Shown here in pieces: positions 1 to 12,500 of a stretch of 64,000 bases of DNA. Position 1 is the first letter of the stretch, and every line of letters starts with the position of its first letter. Below the pieces are notes generated by a model, which saw only the letters and a list, made by a program, of their open reading frames with translations, did not search any database and was not told the origin of the DNA. Origin of the DNA: Eutypella sp. D-1 (Eukaryota; Ascomycota; Sordariomycetes; Xylariales; Diatrypaceae); NCBI GenBank assembly GCA_023313575.1, contig JAJTTP010000002.1:682001-746000 (forward strand), given 5' to 3'. The translations under genes and the position numbers were made by a program.

Positions 1-123
1 TTCGAGTCGCATTTTCTAATTTTTTTCTTTATGACTCACAAATATACTGTTTCACCTCTTACCTCGCAGTAATCCTATTCCAGGTGTGCGTGCATCTTCG
101 CACACCCCGAGCCGGCCGTCAAG

Positions 124-3100
124 ATGCCGCAAAAGGCAGTGTAAGTGCAAAAAAAGAAGCAGAAGAAAACATGGAAGCAGATAGACAGAATTCAAAACGC
201 AATTCTATGTGCCCCGAGTACTATTGTGCTATTCTAACATCTTACGCCTCCTTAAAACAGTGACTCGAGAATCCAGACGCTCATGCGCAATGGCATCCAG
301 GAGAAGAAGCGTTCCTTCATCGTTGTCGTCGGTGATCACTCCAAAGATGTCATTGTCAACCTCTACCACATCATGTCCAGTATGGACCTCAAGATGAACA
401 AATCCGTCTTGTGGGCATACAAGAAGAAGCTGTTGGGCTTCACGAGCCATAGAAAGAAGCGGGAGAACAAGATCAAGAAAGAGATCAAGAGAGGACAGAG
501 AGATCCTAACACCGAGGATGCCTTCGAGCTCTTCGTTTCACTCAACAACATAAGATATGTCTACTACAAGGAGACCGAAAAGATTTTGGGTAATACCTAT
601 GGCATGGCTATATTGCAGGATTTCACGGCCATAACCCCTAGTATCCTGGCTCGGACCATTGAGACCGTCGAAGGAGGTGGATTGGTCGTTCTGCTCTTAC
701 ATGGCATGAGCAGCTTGAAACAGCTATACACCTTATCTATGGACGTACACTCCCGATATCGAACCGAGGCTCATGATGATGTTGTTGCCCGCTTCAACGA
801 ACGATTTCTTCTTTCCCTGGGTAGTTGCGATTCCTGTCTCGTCATCGATGACGAGCTCAATGTTCTGCCCATATCTGGTGGTAAGGGTGTGAAACCCTTG
901 CTTCCGCCAGACCTGGATCAGCCCAAGTCCGAGCCCCAAAAAGAGTTGGACAATATCAAGGAGTCCCTACAAGACACACAACCCGTTGGGTCTCTCGTCA
1001 ACCTGGCCCGTACCGTCGACCAGGCCAAAGCTCTACTCACCTTCGTTGATGCTATTGCCGAGAAGACCTTGCGGAATACCGTCACCCTGACCGCGGCTCG
1101 AGGTCGGGGTAAGTCTGCTGCTTTGGGTGTCGCTATAGCTGCTGCCGTGGCTCATGGGTATTCCAACATATTCATCACATCCCCGTCACCGGAAAACCTG
1201 AAGACTTTATTCGAGTTCATTTTTAAAGGCTTTGATGCCCTCTCCTATAATGAACATGCGGACTACTCCATCATACAGTCTGTCAATCCCGATTTCAACA
1301 AAGCTATAGTTAGGGTCAATATCCACCGCGCCCATAGGCAAACGATTCAATACATCAGGCCCCAGGACGCCCATGTCCTTGGCCAAGCCGAGCTCCTCGT
1401 CATCGACGAAGCTGCCGCCATACCCTTGCCTTTAGTAAAGAAGTTGATGGGCCCTTACCTCGTCTTCATGGCTTCCACCGTACATGGGTACGAGGGTACT
1501 GGCCGTTCCTTGTCGCTTAAGCTTATCAAGGAGCTGCGTGATAAGTCTAGAGTTGGTGCCGTTGCCGATGGCGAGATAGCAGATCGTTCAAACGGCAAGG
1601 CCCCAAGGTCACAAGAGGAGGGCCCCATTGGAGGTCGTTCTTTAAGGGAGATCACCCTTCAGGAACCGATCCGTTATGCCCAGGGCGACTCTGTAGAGAA
1701 ATGGCTCAACTCACTCCTATGTCTTGATGCCACCCTGCCTCGCGCGAAGGCGAACACTCAAGGATATCCGGATCCCTCCCAGTGTCAGTTATTCAACGTC
1801 AACCGGGACACCTTATTTTCTTTCCACCCTGTTTCCGAGAAGTTCCTCCAGCAAATGGTTGCTCTCTATGTGGCAAGCCATTATAAGGTAGGCTTTCCAA
1901 TGTTCCATTCCACGGTAACGAATGAATACCAGATATGCTAATGCCACCGATAGAACTCGCCGGATGATTTACAACTTATGAGTGATGCGCCTGCCCACGA
2001 GCTCTTCGTACTCACACCCCCTATCACCGAGGGGAATCGACTTCCCGAACCTCTATGTGTCATACAGGTTGCTCTTGAGGGTCGCATCAGTAGGCAAAGT
2101 GTGCTCAACAGTCTTAGCAGGGGCTCCCGACCGGCAGGAGACTTAATTCCATGGTTGGTCAGCCAACAGTTCCAGGATGACGAATTCGCAACTCTCTCTG
2201 GGGCCCGCGTGGTGCGCATTGCGACGCATCCGGACTACATTGGAGGAGGTTATGGATCGAAGGCTATCGAACTCCTAGTTGACTATTACGGCGGAAAATT
2301 TACTAATCTCTCCGAGGAGGCGGACATCCCCATGGAGGAGACTATGGTCCGCGTTACGGATGCTGAACTGGCGAATGCGAACCTGCGAAACGAAGACATC
2401 AAAGTTCGCGACATTAGTAAAATGCCTCCGCTGTTTGCCAAACTTGAAGAGCGAAGACCAGCAGCACTGGACTATGTTGGAGTCTCATACGGATTGACGC
2501 AGCCCCTGCACAAGTTCTGGAAGAGAGCTGCCTTCGCTCCTGTTTACCTGCGTCTCACTGCGAATGATTTGACGGGTGAACACACCTGTGTTATGCTGCG
2601 GCCCTTGACGGACGACAAGAGTTGGCTCGGGGAATTCGCCAACGACTTTAATCGCCGATTCATTTCCCTCCTTTCCTACCAATTCCGGAACTTCTCCCCC
2701 ATCATGGCATTAAGTATCGATGAGTCGGCTACTTCCGGCTCGCAACTCTCGACATCGAACACCCCCGCACCTCTAACCAAGGCGGACCTGGACTTACTTT
2801 TCACTCCGTTCGACTTGAAACGGTTAGAGAGTTACGCGAATAACGTTCTCGACTACCATGTTATCCTCGACCTTGTCCCGATGCTGGCTACACTTTATTT
2901 CACCGGCCGCCTGCAGAAAGATATCAATCTCAATGGAGTTCAAAAGGCGATCCTGTTAGCCTTAGGATTGCAGCGGAAAGAGGTCGAGGTAATTTCCGCG
3001 GAACTGCCGTCCATATCTACCTCGCAGGTCCTCGCCATGTTCATGAAGACGATGAAGAAAATCGCGTCTCACTTTGGCTCTCTCGTGTCCGGTGCGATCG

Positions 3101-3573
3101 AGGCGGAGATGCCAAAGGCCGATGCAATTGGAGTAAGCGTGGCAAATGCCAGCAGCGCCCATGACGACGAGAAGGTCGATACGCAATATGCGCCCCTTGA
3201 GACATCTCTCGAGGATGAATTGGAAGAGGGCGGTGAAGAAGCTCTACTTGATCTCGAACGGCGCCAGAAGCAGAGAGAGCTGATCGACTCTCTCCCACTT
3301 GACCAGTAAGCTTTCTAAGAACTATCCTGAGATACCATAAAACAACAATACTAACCAAGTTTAAGGTACGAGATCGAGAATGACGCCCCGGCTTGGGAGG
3401 ACGCCGAGAAGCAAGTGGAAAACGCCGCTAAGCGAGGGCAGACGAACACGGTCGTCAGCGTGAAGTCGAGCAAGGCCAAGAGAAAGGCCGGCCACACCGC
3501 GGCTGAGGTGTACGAGGAGGCTTTCGGGGAGAAGTCGCACAAAAAGTCCAAGAAGTCCAAGAAGAACCACTAG
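124..3573 (+). CDS. KRE33: RNA cytidine acetyltransferase (Kre33/NAT10), four exons
   Basis: Nucleolar enzyme that makes N4-acetylcytidine in 18S rRNA and, with an adaptor, in tRNA, and is needed for small-subunit assembly. Exons: 124-140, 261-1887, 1954-3305, 3366-3573, giving 1067 aa, close to the family length. The 17-nt first exon reads MPQKA and the next codon is split by the 120-nt first intron; this restores the conserved N-terminus DSRIQTLMRNGIQEKKRSF. Seen: the strongly conserved LKMNKSVLWAYKKKLLGF region, a Walker A loop GRGKSAALG near residue 287, the helicase-like LLVIDEAAAIPLPLV motif, and a GNAT acetyl-CoA loop (HPDYIGGGYGSKA) near residue 640 followed by the tRNA-binding-type C-terminal region. 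The tail is lysine-rich, as expected for a nucleolar protein. The third intron has a CTAAC branch site just before its acceptor. The gene looks complete. Confidence 0.96.
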
Positions 3574-3838
3574 CCGCGCGTTGCCTATTAGCTAGGAGAG
3601 AATCTTTGTGTGTATATACTATGCATGGTTTGGCGCAACGGAGTGTGGGATGGCGGTTCGCGAAAATAGTTAATCTTGTTGGACATCTGGGTTTTTTTCA
3701 TTCGATTTTGCTTGCTATCAACATACTTCTCCGTGCACATGATACAATGCCATGCTCGAAAGCCGATCCAAACAGTTTAAGAGCCTAGCTACGACTAAAG
3801 CGATTTTTTCAAAGGAGATGGGATGAAGACGTGGCACC

Positions 3839-4927
3839 TTATTGAGCTGCCAATATTTCCTTCTCAATAGCCTCTCCTAGGCTCTTCGTCGTGCCCCTCC
3901 CGCCCATATCCGCGGTGAGCACCTCCGGCTCCGAGCGCGCTAGCACGTCCTCGATAGCCTTCAGGACAGCATCAGCGGCGTCCTGGAAGCCGAAGTGCTG
4001 GAGCAGCATCTGGCCAGCCCAGACCATGCCAACGGGGTTGGCAACGCCCTTGCCCATGATATCTGGGGCGGAGCCGTGCACGGGCTCGAATAGGCTGGGA
4101 AACTTGCCCTCGGGGTTTAGGTTCGCGGACGGCGCGATCCCGATAGTGCCCGTGCACGCTGGCCCCAGGTCCGACAGGATATCCCCAAAGAGGTTACTAC
4201 CGACGACGACGTCGAAGGTCTGCGGGCGCTGCACGAAATGCGCCGTCAGGATATCGATGTGGAACTTGTCGAGGCGGACGTCCGGGTACGCGGCCGCCAT
4301 CTCGCGCACGCGCGCGTCCCAGTACGGCATGGTGATGCTGATGCCGTTGCTCTTGGTGGCGCTGGTGAGGTGTTTAGCGGGGCGGCTGCGCGCGAGGTCG
4401 AAGGCGTACCGCAGGACGCGATCGACGCCGACGCGCGTCATCACAGTCTCCTGGACCACGGTCTCGCGGTCGGTGCCCTCGAAGATTTTGCCGCCGATGC
4501 TGCTGTACTCGCCCTCGGTGTTCTCGCGCACGATCCAGAAATCGATATCGCCCGCCTTGTGCCCCGCCAGCGGCGATGGCACCCCCGGCATCAACCGGCA
4601 CGGCCGCAGATTGACGTACTGGTCGAATTCGCGCCGGAACCGCAGCAGGCTGCCCCATAGCGACACCTCGTCCGGTACCGCGTCCGGCAAGCCCACTGCT
4701 CCGAAGTAGATCGCGTCGAACCGCAGCAGCGTCTCCTTCCAGTCCGCCGGCAGCATGTCCCCGTGTTTGCGGTAGTACGCGCAGCTCGCGAAGTCGAACC
4801 ACTCGAACTCAAGTGACAGGCCGAACACCTTGGCTGCCGCCTCCAGCGCCCGGACTCCGTACGGCATGACCTCGACCCCGATGCCATCTCCCGGGATGAC
4901 GGCGATCTTGAGGGATTTCTTCGCCAT
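3839..4927 (-). CDS. Tartrate / D-malate dehydrogenase-like enzyme (isocitrate/isopropylmalate dehydrogenase family)
   Basis: Single-exon gene of 362 aa starting at ATG 4927. It belongs to the beta-decarboxylating dehydrogenases, which oxidise a 2-hydroxy acid with NAD+ and usually release CO2; the closest subgroup by eye is bacterial-type tartrate dehydrogenase/decarboxylase (TtuC) and D-malate dehydrogenase. Seen: N-terminal IAVIPGDGIGVEV, the substrate-loop motif RENTEGEYS, SATKSNGI with the catalytic Lys region, the metal-binding GSNLFGDILSDLG block, and the cofactor-site block FEPVHGSAPDIMGKG. No mitochondrial presequence is obvious, so it is probably cytosolic. The GC-rich coding sequence contrasts with AT-rich flanks. 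It is the first of three minus-strand metabolic genes. Which acid it uses cannot be read from the sequence. Confidence 0.9.
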   Translation of the reverse strand: MAKKSLKIAVIPGDGIGVEVMPYGVRALEAAAKVFGLSLEFEWFDFASCAYYRKHGDMLPADWKETLLRFDAIYFGAVGLPDAVPDEVSLWGSLLRFRREFDQYVNLRPCRLMPGVPSPLAGHKAGDIDFWIVRENTEGEYSSIGGKIFEGTDRETVVQETVMTRVGVDRVLRYAFDLARSRPAKHLTSATKSNGISITMPYWDARVREMAAAYPDVRLDKFHIDILTAHFVQRPQTFDVVVGSNLFGDILSDLGPACTGTIGIAPSANLNPEGKFPSLFEPVHGSAPDIMGKGVANPVGMVWAGQMLLQHFGFQDAADAVLKAIEDVLARSEPEVLTADMGGRGTTKSLGEAIEKEILAAQ

Positions 4928-5444
4928 CTTGCAAACTGCTTGTGATATTGGTGCTTCACGAGACTAGATAACAGGCGCAATGGTCTAGTTGATGGCCCTG
5001 TCAATTAGCCGCCACCTTAACACACCTTACCGTAAGCCTGGTAGTAAAATGTTAGACATTTGAAGCCGGCCGGGGAGTAGGAGGGGAGCTCGGCTAAAGT
5101 ATACCCGAGGCTCGGAGTTTAGTAGCCCTCGTCCGCTTTATAGGCCGGTGCCGGCCCCACGGCTCCAGCGAGACCGGAGCGGGGGACTCGGCACGCACAT
5201 TACTCTGGAAGCTATGGCGTCACTTCGGAGATGGAAAGCACTGATAGTACCCGCGAAGTTTAGTGAGCGTCGCCATATTGTACGATTGGCACCGGGCTTC
5301 ACGGCAATGACGGCACTGTGCTCAGTGGGGGCCAACAGGGGCTATGATCCCCACCGAAAGATGTTAGATGATTAATTACCCAGTCCCTTCCATAACGCGG
5401 TATCGCCCGATCCTATCCAACAGAAGTACACACCACTCTAGACT
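4928..5444. other. Intergenic spacer between dehydrogenase and hydrolase genes
   Basis: Promoter region of the dehydrogenase gene (minus strand) and 3' flank of the hydrolase gene. The only open frames are short and resemble nothing known. No RNA gene or repeat seen. Confidence 0.6.
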
Positions 5445-6474
5445 TCATACAAGAAAATCTAGCACAGAAGAGACAACGACATGGGGGGCTTCTTCGGGAA
5501 TGTAATGTCCAGAATCGACACTGTGGCCCTCAACCACGACCCCGTCTCCTGCTACTGCACGCCATTCCTTCAGAGCGTCGAAACACTTCTCGATCACACC
5601 TCGCTTGCCCCATAAGACGAGTAAGGGAGTCTGTAGCAGTCTCGCTTCTTCCAGGTCTTTGCGAGATTCGTCCATGTCTAGAGAGGCACTGGCGCGGTAG
5701 TCTTGGCACACTTCAACGAGTACCTCGGGTTAGCTACTGCTGCTGTGAGGCTCCTAGGGACATAGGCTTGGTGACTTTGCAACGAGAAACGATAAACGAG
5801 AAAAGGGCAGGGCCGATGAATCACTTACTTGCATGGACTGTTGCAGGATCACCTAGACCCTTAACATAGTATTCGAGGCAATCCTTATCAAAGATATTAA
5901 TCCCTTCTTTCTGGCGCCCGCCCATGGTAAGTTCCGCGTATATCCGTGGATTGCTAGCGATCAGCGTTTCGGGGAGCGGTTCCGGCTGGATGAGGAAGAA
6001 CCAGTGGTAGTAAGCCTTGGCGAACGCGAGGTCGGTCGACGAGTACATGGCCAGCGTAGGGCATATATCCAAAAAGATGGCCTTCTTCACCCGCCGGGGG
6101 TAGTCGACGCACAGCTTGTGCGCGACGCGGGCGCCGCGGTCGTGTGCGCAGACGTAGAAGTCGTCGAAGCCCAGCTCGCTCATCACGACGGCGCAGTCGC
6201 GCGCCATTGCGCTCTTCGCGTAGGCGGCCACGGAATCTGGTTTTGATGACTCCCCGTACCCGCGGATGTCGACGATGACGACGGTGTACTTGTCCACAAG
6301 CTGAGGCGCCACCCGATGCCACATGTGTCGGCTCTGCGGAAACCCGTGAAGGAGTAGAAGCGCAGGAAACCTGGGAGATGATTCTGGACCCTTGAACCCA
6401 TAGATCGAGACCTCAGGATCAGCCTCTGTCGTGATTCTGAACGACTGAAAACCTGCAAACATTTCGGCATCCAT
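5445..6474 (-). CDS. Haloacetate dehalogenase-like alpha/beta hydrolase, two exons
   Basis: Exons 6474-5829 and 5710-5445, 303 aa. The intron (5828-5711) has a GTAAGT donor; using acceptor TTGAAG splits an ATG codon and gives the family sequence ATVHAMCQDYRAS. Fluoroacetate dehalogenases hydrolyse the C-X bond of haloacetates; related family members hydrolyse epoxides or esters. Seen: HGFPQSRHMW (oxyanion region), DIRGYGES, the nucleophile-elbow variant AHDRGARV (Asp about 112 where lipases have Ser), the YYHWFFLIQPEPLPE block whose His and Trp bind halide in characterised fluoroacetate dehalogenases, and the C-terminal catalytic His in VDSGHYIPEEAP (about 284). The halide-site resemblance favours the dehalogenase branch over epoxide hydrolase, but the substrate is inferred. 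It lies between the tartrate dehydrogenase-like and PEP-mutase-family genes, all on the same strand. Confidence 0.88.
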
Positions 6475-8034
6475 GGATGGCTAATTTAGCTCCTGCTAGT
6501 GGGCTAAATAGGACTCGTGAACGCGGACCAGAGACGTGAATATATGGTCTTTGGAGAGCAGGATCTTTGATTTCTCGACTTCGCATCGGCTTCGCACAAT
6601 ATTAATAGAAAAGCCGTTCAAGTGAGATTAATCTAGCTATCTAATAACATTCGATACCATTTGATGTCTAAGCAAATGATGCTTCTACTCCCAGCCATGG
6701 TTGGAGTTAATGACAAACAACGGCATATAGTTCAAGCGGGGAAGGGCGTACGATGATCTAAGCTAACTAGATCGCAGTCCGATTGGCCCGGGTTTGATGA
6801 CAATACCCGTTTCTTGGGTATACAGGTATAATAGAGACATAAATACTTAATGAGTAATATGATGGCAATGAGTCTTTCAGCGAACCATTGTAAAGCACGT
6901 TGTCTAGAACGACGGTAACGTCAGCGATGTCTTGGGAAAAGGTGAAAGCTAAAGATATCATTTGCTTGATATGCATCCTGCTTTGCGGCACCGTAAGGCG
7001 CTAGCAGACCTTGAACTGACAGGGGCTGTCGTTCTACCAATGGCACTTTAGGGGAAGTATGCTATTCCTTTGAAAACAAGTAACACATTCACGAGTGAAT
7101 CAAACAGTCAAGATACCTGGCTGTTAGGCATTGGGTCTTAGGTATTCAGTAAGGCCATTTCAATCTTTATTAAGACGGAAGCGGCTGATGGTGGCTGAAA
7201 CCCCCTGAGGATTCTAAACAGGTGCTGGACAAGCTTGTGCTTGGAATAGAATAGTCACGATTGTGGCTGTCTGCTTCAGCAATGGATCGATCATTAGAAG
7301 AATAAATCTAGATGATACTACGTTTGAGGACCTCGGGATTCACGCCTACCTAAGTATGGGAAATCACCTCTCGAATTGATAACGTTCTGTTTGCTACTCG
7401 CCCCCACATACTTCAAGTAGTGTCTGTTGAGTGACGATGCAGCGGTGACCCCTGTTGCAGCTGATAACAAGCTACATCATCTTCATGACCATACGGGCAA
7501 TACCAAGTTTGAAGAGCACAAAACCACAAACTTTTCCATCGGAACGGCGAGCAAAACATGTAAAAATACTTCACTTAGCTTGCAGGTGAAGAACTGTCGC
7601 CAAACTCCGATGTCCTTGTCAAATAAATGGCACTATCCTGAGGGGCTTACAACACCAGCTTCCCTAGCCGCGACTACTATCGCTCTAGGAAAGGAGGGAC
7701 TACAAAGCTTTACACAATTCTTCTCGAAAATCCAGGGAATCGAAATCGCTATTTTCTATAGTTTGAATAACTCTTCCACTAATATCTAATGCGCTTGAGG
7801 AATTGCTTGTTCGAATTCTGCGAAAACTGCTTCATATGTAGATATTTAGCTGACGGATTCCAGCCGTCACTCCACCGACCAAGGTGTCACGGCCGAGCAG
7901 GCCCACGTCATGAATATAGCAAACTAGAGTAGAAACAGAAAACTTCAATTTATTCCAGATAAATGAAGGCGATACATGAAGGCGGGAAAAGATGTTCTTC
8001 CACTAACACAGTAAAAGACTGGCAAAGCAGGTTC
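6475..8034. other. AT-rich intergenic spacer without convincing genes
   Basis: About 1.6 kb. Open frames here are short and mostly start at non-ATG codons (for example the 120-codon frame at 7427, which begins with TTG); none shows a recognisable domain or intron structure. No tRNA or repeat family recognised. Confidence 0.55.
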
Positions 8035-9595
8035 TCATACTCCACCGATGAAGGACGAGCCACCCGCCTTCATATCCACTTCCATGCTATCCTTCAAGCC
8101 ACAGACCTGGAACAACTTCACTGGAGTGATATCCTCTGGGGTTCCAACGATACCCTTGGTCTTCAACAGGGACAGGGTTTGACGGATGGCGGCATATGCT
8201 GGCGCCAGCGTCGCAAAGCTGAAGATAATGATGCGGAAACCCATCTCGCGCGCTTCGTCAACGGTGATAACCGGACTTTTCCCGTTCTCTACTGAATTGA
8301 GCAGTAGAGGCCATGGTGCGACTGCGACACGCGAAGTTAACAAGTGCACGTGGTATGGATGTATCAGGTTAGGATAAGGAGACAACGTACGGTCTTTCAC
8401 TGCCTGGGCTGCTTGGGATTTGGTTGCGAAGCCTTCCAGTAAGCCGACATCAGCTCCTTCGTCACGGGCAGCTCGCAGTCTGGAAATGCACTCGTCATAG
8501 CCGAGTGTTTGAAGTGCGTCGGTACGGGCTATCAAGACGAAGTCTGACTGCAGCTTGACACGCGCGGCATGCGCGGCCCGGATACGAGAGAGGTACTCCT
8601 CCCGAGGCACGACTTTCTTCCCACTGAGATGGCCGCATCGCTTAGTGAGAACCTGTTGTTGACATGCCTATCAGTAGCCGTTCCCTGATTTTATTAAAGT
8701 AGGGTGTAGGAAAGTTCATTATGGTGAAGGCCGTAACATCTCCGCCATATGGAGTTCACGAGAACGCCTCTACTCACCTGATCTTCTAAATGAGCACCCG
8801 CAACTCCAGAACGAATATACTGTTCGACAGTTCTAGCTGCCATGATGGGTCCTGAGAAACTGTGAGCAAGTGCCCCCCCAAAAACCCCCCGATGGTGGTA
8901 AGGGGTATCTATTGTGTATATCCTGTCTCGATGATGGATAATAAGTCAAAGGCTGATAGACTCACCACCATAGCCAGTATCCATATCTGCGATCAGAGGG
9001 GGCCCAAATGGATCGAGGTTGGCGATCATCTCAGCATTTTCGCGCATCTCGTGCAATTGCGCGATAGCCAGGTCTGGCTGGCCAAGGCGGGAAGCCGTGG
9101 TTCCTGCGCCGGTCTATTTACAGATGGTCAGCTACGTTCCACATGATACTATGCTCTGACATATGTAAGGGATAAGCGAAGTAAGCGCACCATGTACATG
9201 GCATTGAAGCCTAGCTCAATGGCCGTGCGTGCTGAAAGTCCGTCGTAGACTCCCGGGCAGACGATTAGCTCACTGGTCTCCAGTAGCATCTTACGGAGCT
9301 TCTTGGCTCCTGACATGGGCTCCTTCACAGCGGAAGCAACACGAGTAAGTTGAAGCGGCGGATCCGGAGTGACTGCGGTCAGTGATTTGACGGCTACATC
9401 TACTGGGGATGAATCCGAGCTGCTGCCCATGTCCTCGGGTAGATAAGTGGTATCCAGGAAGGAAGCCGGCTTGACAGGCTCATGCATTTGCTTTGACACA
9501 AGCTCAGATGCTGTCTCAAGGAGTACAGCAGGCTTGTCTTCAAGCTCGTTGGCTAAGCTTGGGGAGAAGATAGCAGAAGGGGCCATTATTGACAA
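8035..9595 (-). CDS. Isocitrate lyase / PEP mutase superfamily enzyme, five exons
   Basis: Exons 9595-9191, 9113-8966, 8851-8778, 8652-8391, 8321-8035; 391 aa. Members cleave or form C-C or P-C bonds next to a carboxylate (methylisocitrate lyase, 2,3-dimethylmalate lyase, oxaloacetate hydrolase, carboxy-PEP mutase). Seen: CPGVYDGLSARTAIELGF start of the barrel, TGAGTTASRLGQPD, the Mg2+-site motif IADMDTGYGG (about 176-185), the catalytic-loop motif KRCGHLSGK with Cys about 215, LIARTDAL, and GFRIIIFSFATLAPAYAA. The Cys in KRCGH supports a lyase-type reaction. About 100 residues of Ser/Pro-rich N-terminus precede the barrel, longer than in bacterial relatives. The four introns were placed by frame continuity (G|GA joins TGYGG-P; C|TC joins KD-LAPW). 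The substrate is not determinable here; dimethylmalate lyase or oxaloacetate hydrolase are the likeliest. Confidence 0.87.
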
Positions 9596-12500
9596 TTCCT
9601 TTATTAAATGAAGATAGATGACGTAGAGTGAACGTGAATAGGGAAGAGAAGATTTTCAAGACAATATTGTACTGGCCAAATCTAAGGATACTCGCTTGAG
9701 GACAAAACCAAAAACCATGGAAGCAATCGAGATATATATACTCATTTTTGGCACCCATCGCTAGTGTCTAGCGTACATGTGGCTTGCTGAGTAAAATCGC
9801 AACTATGTTGTTGATGGTTTCGAGGGATGGCCACCTTTCCTGTGGCCCACCTTGGCACGTATGGATCCCAACATCACCAGATCGTCGCTCGGAAGCAAGT
9901 GACCGGTTCTTTAGTCGGCGTTTACATTCATGAGGCTTGGCCGATGGAACCTTGAGGACCGCATTCTTCTTCGAGACTGTGCTCTTTCCCCGAGTAACGA
10001 AGTAAGAATTGAGAGCGTTGCGCACTAAGAAAAGTTAATGACTCCCTCTTCTAAAGAGTGCCTTGACTCTACAATTCCACGGGCTGCAAGAAACATCATG
10101 AATGGGAGTATGGCCACACACCCTTGAGAGTTGTAAGAGCACTATAAACTTCTAGGTCTACGACATGAGAGGCGATGCAGACAGCGGCAGCCATCCCTAC
10201 AACAGGTTGTGACCCAAGCAAGCACGTAAATAGCAATGATTGCCCGAGGCTTATCGTGCTTGATTTGAAATACGGGCATTGTGTTTACTACAATCACTTC
10301 CGGGGTTAGGGAGGGTTTACTGTTCGACTTTCCAACCATTCACATGTGGCAGCATGATCGATCAAGCTGCTAACTACTACATCATTAATACCACAATATT
10401 TTAGAGACATCCATGAAAGTACTACTAGCAGGTATCTCGAGAGCGGTTGGGGTGATTTATCATTATCTCTTGGGAGGTTCAAAAATATTAAAAGGCCAAT
10501 TCCCTGACGATCATCTCATCCACATGCAACCATATCAAAAGATCCATGAGGGAGCCTTGGCTACAAGTTAAGAAGCGGGTTTAAAGCTCCAATATGTCAT
10601 CTCCTAGTTGGCCATGATCTGGGCCCGGCCGTAAACTCATATAGACCAATTAATCCTGATCTGTTCTGAACGCTCATTTGAAACATGCAGATTTCATCTA
10701 GGCCATTCATATAGCACGCCTTTGCTCTCATGTAGTACAAAGGTCGTCCGTATTACTTGTACTTACTATATTACTCAGCTGACGACCATTAACGTTAAAT
10801 TTGCTTGGCTTGCGCCTGCATTTGCAAGCTGCCGGGCGCCATACACGAACGCAAGGTTTTCTATGAAAATAAAAAAGCATGCGTCTGGGATTGCCACCAA
10901 GGGGGCGATATAGAGCTGCATACGTAGTATGCCAGAAGGCATTGTCACGTCCACCAAGGATAACACAGAATATCAGTCTTCATTGCGAAAGTCTTATGTA
11001 AAACGTTACATGCCTTCCGTTAATTCTCTCATCAAGTATATGATTCATTTAGCTCTCTGAACAGAATACCACCGCTTTAGCTAACTACCGGTCCTCAATA
11101 TCCCGATGTCGTAGTTGACAATTATGTTTTCAACCGAGATATATACTTCTGAGTAAGTGCCATAATCCTTATTCTCCACCAAGACATGAGACGATCCACA
11201 AATCCATAGAATTAAGTTACAGATAAGCACGTTGCCCAGAGACTTGACAGGTCTACCCACGCAACACAAGACGGTAGATTCTCTGTAAACGGCAGTGCGC
11301 CATAAAACTATTGGACCATAGCGGGCCGAGCCGGTAAAAGTTAGCCTTGGCTTTTCTACCCCTGGATATGTTGGTTTGTAGACTTGGGACGGAGCGCATT
11401 GAAGTAAGGGTTCTGTTATGGAGGTATAGACTCTGCTTGTCCTGTTGACCTACATATGCAGAATTAGTGCAAGGTGTAATCCCTGGCACATGGACCGTCC
11501 AAGTATTGTCCAATATCTGCAATTAGAGCGCGCACTGATACTGAATGAATACGCCATGTCTCGTTTACCCCGATGGAGTTAAACGCTTATCAATCACAAG
11601 GTCAACGTAATGGGCGTCGTCCACTTGACTCCGAGTTCAGACACCACGAATCTCGCTTGGCGCAGTTTCCAATGCTACCCTGCGTAAGGTGCGCCAGCCA
11701 TCATGTCCTGTGTCCGCGGATGATCGTCATCAACATCTGCATGGCGGCTGGCGGATTGACCAAAGCGTATACCTCGACATCCCCTGGACCCTGGTCCTCG
11801 TATACCAATCGGAGTTCAGCCTTGCCCCTCAAAACCTTGAGCCCAAGATTCGCCAAGCAATCACAGCCACTTTAAGCTTCCCGTACGAGTATCTACATGG
11901 GCTCTAAGAGCCGCCAAGTTATGAAAGCATAGGTGCCATTGATTACGGGACTTTATTCGCTACTCTGTCTAAATGTAGATGCCTATCTGTATCCTCCATC
12001 GAAGTCTCACCGACTTGGCTGCCTTAGCAGCTTTCTGGGCACCCAAATACTTGATTCCTACTAGCATTACGCGAACCAAAAAGAATCAGAGGAAGCAATC
12101 TATGCTACTTGGCGAGAAGGAGAATTCTGTAATACTATATTGGTTTGTCCGATCTGACCCCTAAATCTTCGATGAGCAGGTTTTGTGCTTGCAAAAGCCA
12201 GACGATGGAGAGATCTAGAAAATAGATCAGGGCATTAGTTGACGAACATAGGCCTGGAGCTAACGCAGTGCCCGCACCGTTGTTGTTTTGCGGGTGGTTT
12301 ACTACGTGATCATTTTCATGCACCGTAAGGTTTCCCTTTTAGGTGTTATTGAAACCTCAATCGCCATGGTTGCTCATAGCAAGGGGCAGTATCAAACCAT
12401 GTACCCTTGAGACTCAACCCCTTCAACCGCCGCTTCTAATCAGCCGCAGCGACTACCAATAGATTACACTCGTTGGATACATTATCTAGCCACATTAAGG

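Noticed and set aside
3891..4709. 272-codon plus-strand frame opposite the tartrate dehydrogenase-like gene
   Set aside because: Antisense to a clearly conserved gene and lacks any domain.
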